From Patiria pectinifera (lineage: Eukaryota; Echinodermata; Asteroidea; Valvatida; Asterinidae): DNA of 64,000 nt. Shown in pieces: positions 63,112 through 64,000 of this stretch (position 1 is the stretch's first letter; each line of letters begins with the position of its first letter). Location: the NCBI GenBank assembly GCA_029964075.1, contig CM057144.1:5789281-5853280 (forward strand), read 5' to 3'. The position numbers were made by a program, and so were the translations under genes. The notes beneath the pieces are model-generated. The model saw only the letters and a program-made list of their open reading frames with translations. It searched no databases and was not told where the DNA came from.

Positions 63112-63163
63112 GTAAAACCACAGCCATTAGAATATAAATAATCTTACACAAAAACAGCCTATA

Positions 63164-63817
63164 CAGGGTGAGTTTTAAAAAAAGCAGGACCCATAACCAA
63201 AAAAATATATTTCATATTTAAAAAAATATGTAGCACCAAACATATATGACTGGAAAACCAATTTCAAAAGCTACTTTAAGATGAAAAAAAATACTGAAAT
63301 TGCTCAATCTGTTCAAAGAATATCACCATTTAAACGCAATGACCTGTTCCATAAAAAAAACAGTTTATTGTGTATTCTGACTGCTTGGAACAACAAAGCA
63401 AATAACACAGAATACTTGTTTCAACAACTGTCAACAACTGTAGTACACAATATCTTTACTAACAAACCTAGTTTGGCAAACAATATGATCTATAAAATCC
63501 ACTTTTTTTATCAAAGACAGGCCTTTAAAAGGGCTTTGTTGAATATTTTAAACTTTTAAACTGAGGTTTTATCGCTGGTGATGTTTGAAGCCAATTGTGA
63601 CGACAATTCTTGCAATGCATTTTGGGACGAAAGAGGTTTTTAGAGTCATTGTGTTGAAATTGTGTTATTCTTTGGATTGAGCATTTTCAGTATTTTTTTT
63701 TCTAAAAGTAGCTTATTTAATTGACTTTCCAGTCATTATTATGATTGGTTCTACATATTTTATAAATGTGGAATTTATTTTGGAGGGTTTGGGTTCCGCT
63801 TTTTCTGAGTCACCCTG
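63164..63817. mobile_element. Mariner-like non-autonomous element with TA target duplication
   Basis: Ends CAGGGTGAGTTTTAAAAAAA and its partner TTTTTCTGAGTCACCCTG; ~30-bp inverted repeats also pair GCAGGACCC with GGGTTCCGC. TA flanks both sides (63162-63163 and 63818-63819). The interior frame of 92 codons is not a transposase. Confidence 0.8.
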
Positions 63818-64000
63818 TATGAGCTAATATCCAGTCACAAAATATAAAAAGTGGCACTGTACAGGGTCAGTCATCATACTGCATGTAAAAGCAAAAATGG
63901 AACTAATTTCAAAATGTCAACAACTGTATGCTGTAATTCTTACGCTCTCCCTAATAAATTCTCCTGTCGCTGAAATTTGCATGAAGGAACAGTCGCACTC

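Noticed and set aside
63281..63559. 92-codon frame near the right end
   Set aside because: Lies inside the mariner-like element, has no DDE-type or helix-turn-helix features, and is AT-rich.

Overview
This is eukaryotic, intron-rich, repeat-dense genomic DNA. It most likely comes from a marine invertebrate deuterostome: an echinoderm is my first guess, with amphioxus or a hemichordate possible. Supporting signs are introns of about 0.5-13 kb with GT-AG sites, secreted C-type lectin genes, tRNA-headed SINEs with TTA/ATT tails, and many hAT-, mariner- and TTAA-type non-autonomous DNA elements. No prokaryotic operon, phage or CRISPR feature is present.

One gene on the + strand spans almost the whole window, from 703 to at least 63111, and is open at both ends. 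I can place 46 exons with matching splice phases (about 7.8 kb of coding sequence, about 2,590 residues). The first three quarters is a tandem series of one extracellular Cys-rich module. The window holds the tail of unit 0, nine full units (1-9) and a divergent unit 10. Each module has four parts. Part A has a CP start, CLG..CC, a DPC motif and a W..G end, with part B (IGD..LR) following. Part C has SIDKL, LCIDG.C, PIPLCN and a sequon before LPG. Part D is GDGT..GFL..LGG and then A(I/V)D..L..L.L. Part E is a short linker with one Cys. Unit 10 ends in a basic RRKRR site; after an acidic linker comes a second basic site, RTKRR. A different C-terminal region follows: a beta-rich stretch, an adhesion-like segment, a PAN/apple-like exon and a GLFTHYERLG segment. 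The pattern suggests a very large secreted or membrane-tethered extracellular protein cut by a furin-like protease. I recognise the modules as resembling large uncharacterised invertebrate proteins but know no function.

The 13-kb intron between exons 1 and 2 carries, on the - strand, an intact single-exon secreted C-type lectin gene (6559-7299) and a broken tandem copy (10456-11198). A local ~150-bp repeat family lies around both.

The introns hold well-delimited mobile elements. Several have target-site duplications that can be read directly: 4141-5684, 46035-46296, 60643-61006 and 63164-63817. A 4.2-kb terminal-inverted-repeat element at 23398-27634 contains 112-bp and 69-bp tandem arrays. 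The most unusual feature is a minisatellite at 33.24-34.05 kb, built from serial copies of the 3' splice site and start of the exon just downstream. A one-copy version of the same event sits before the exon at 41310.
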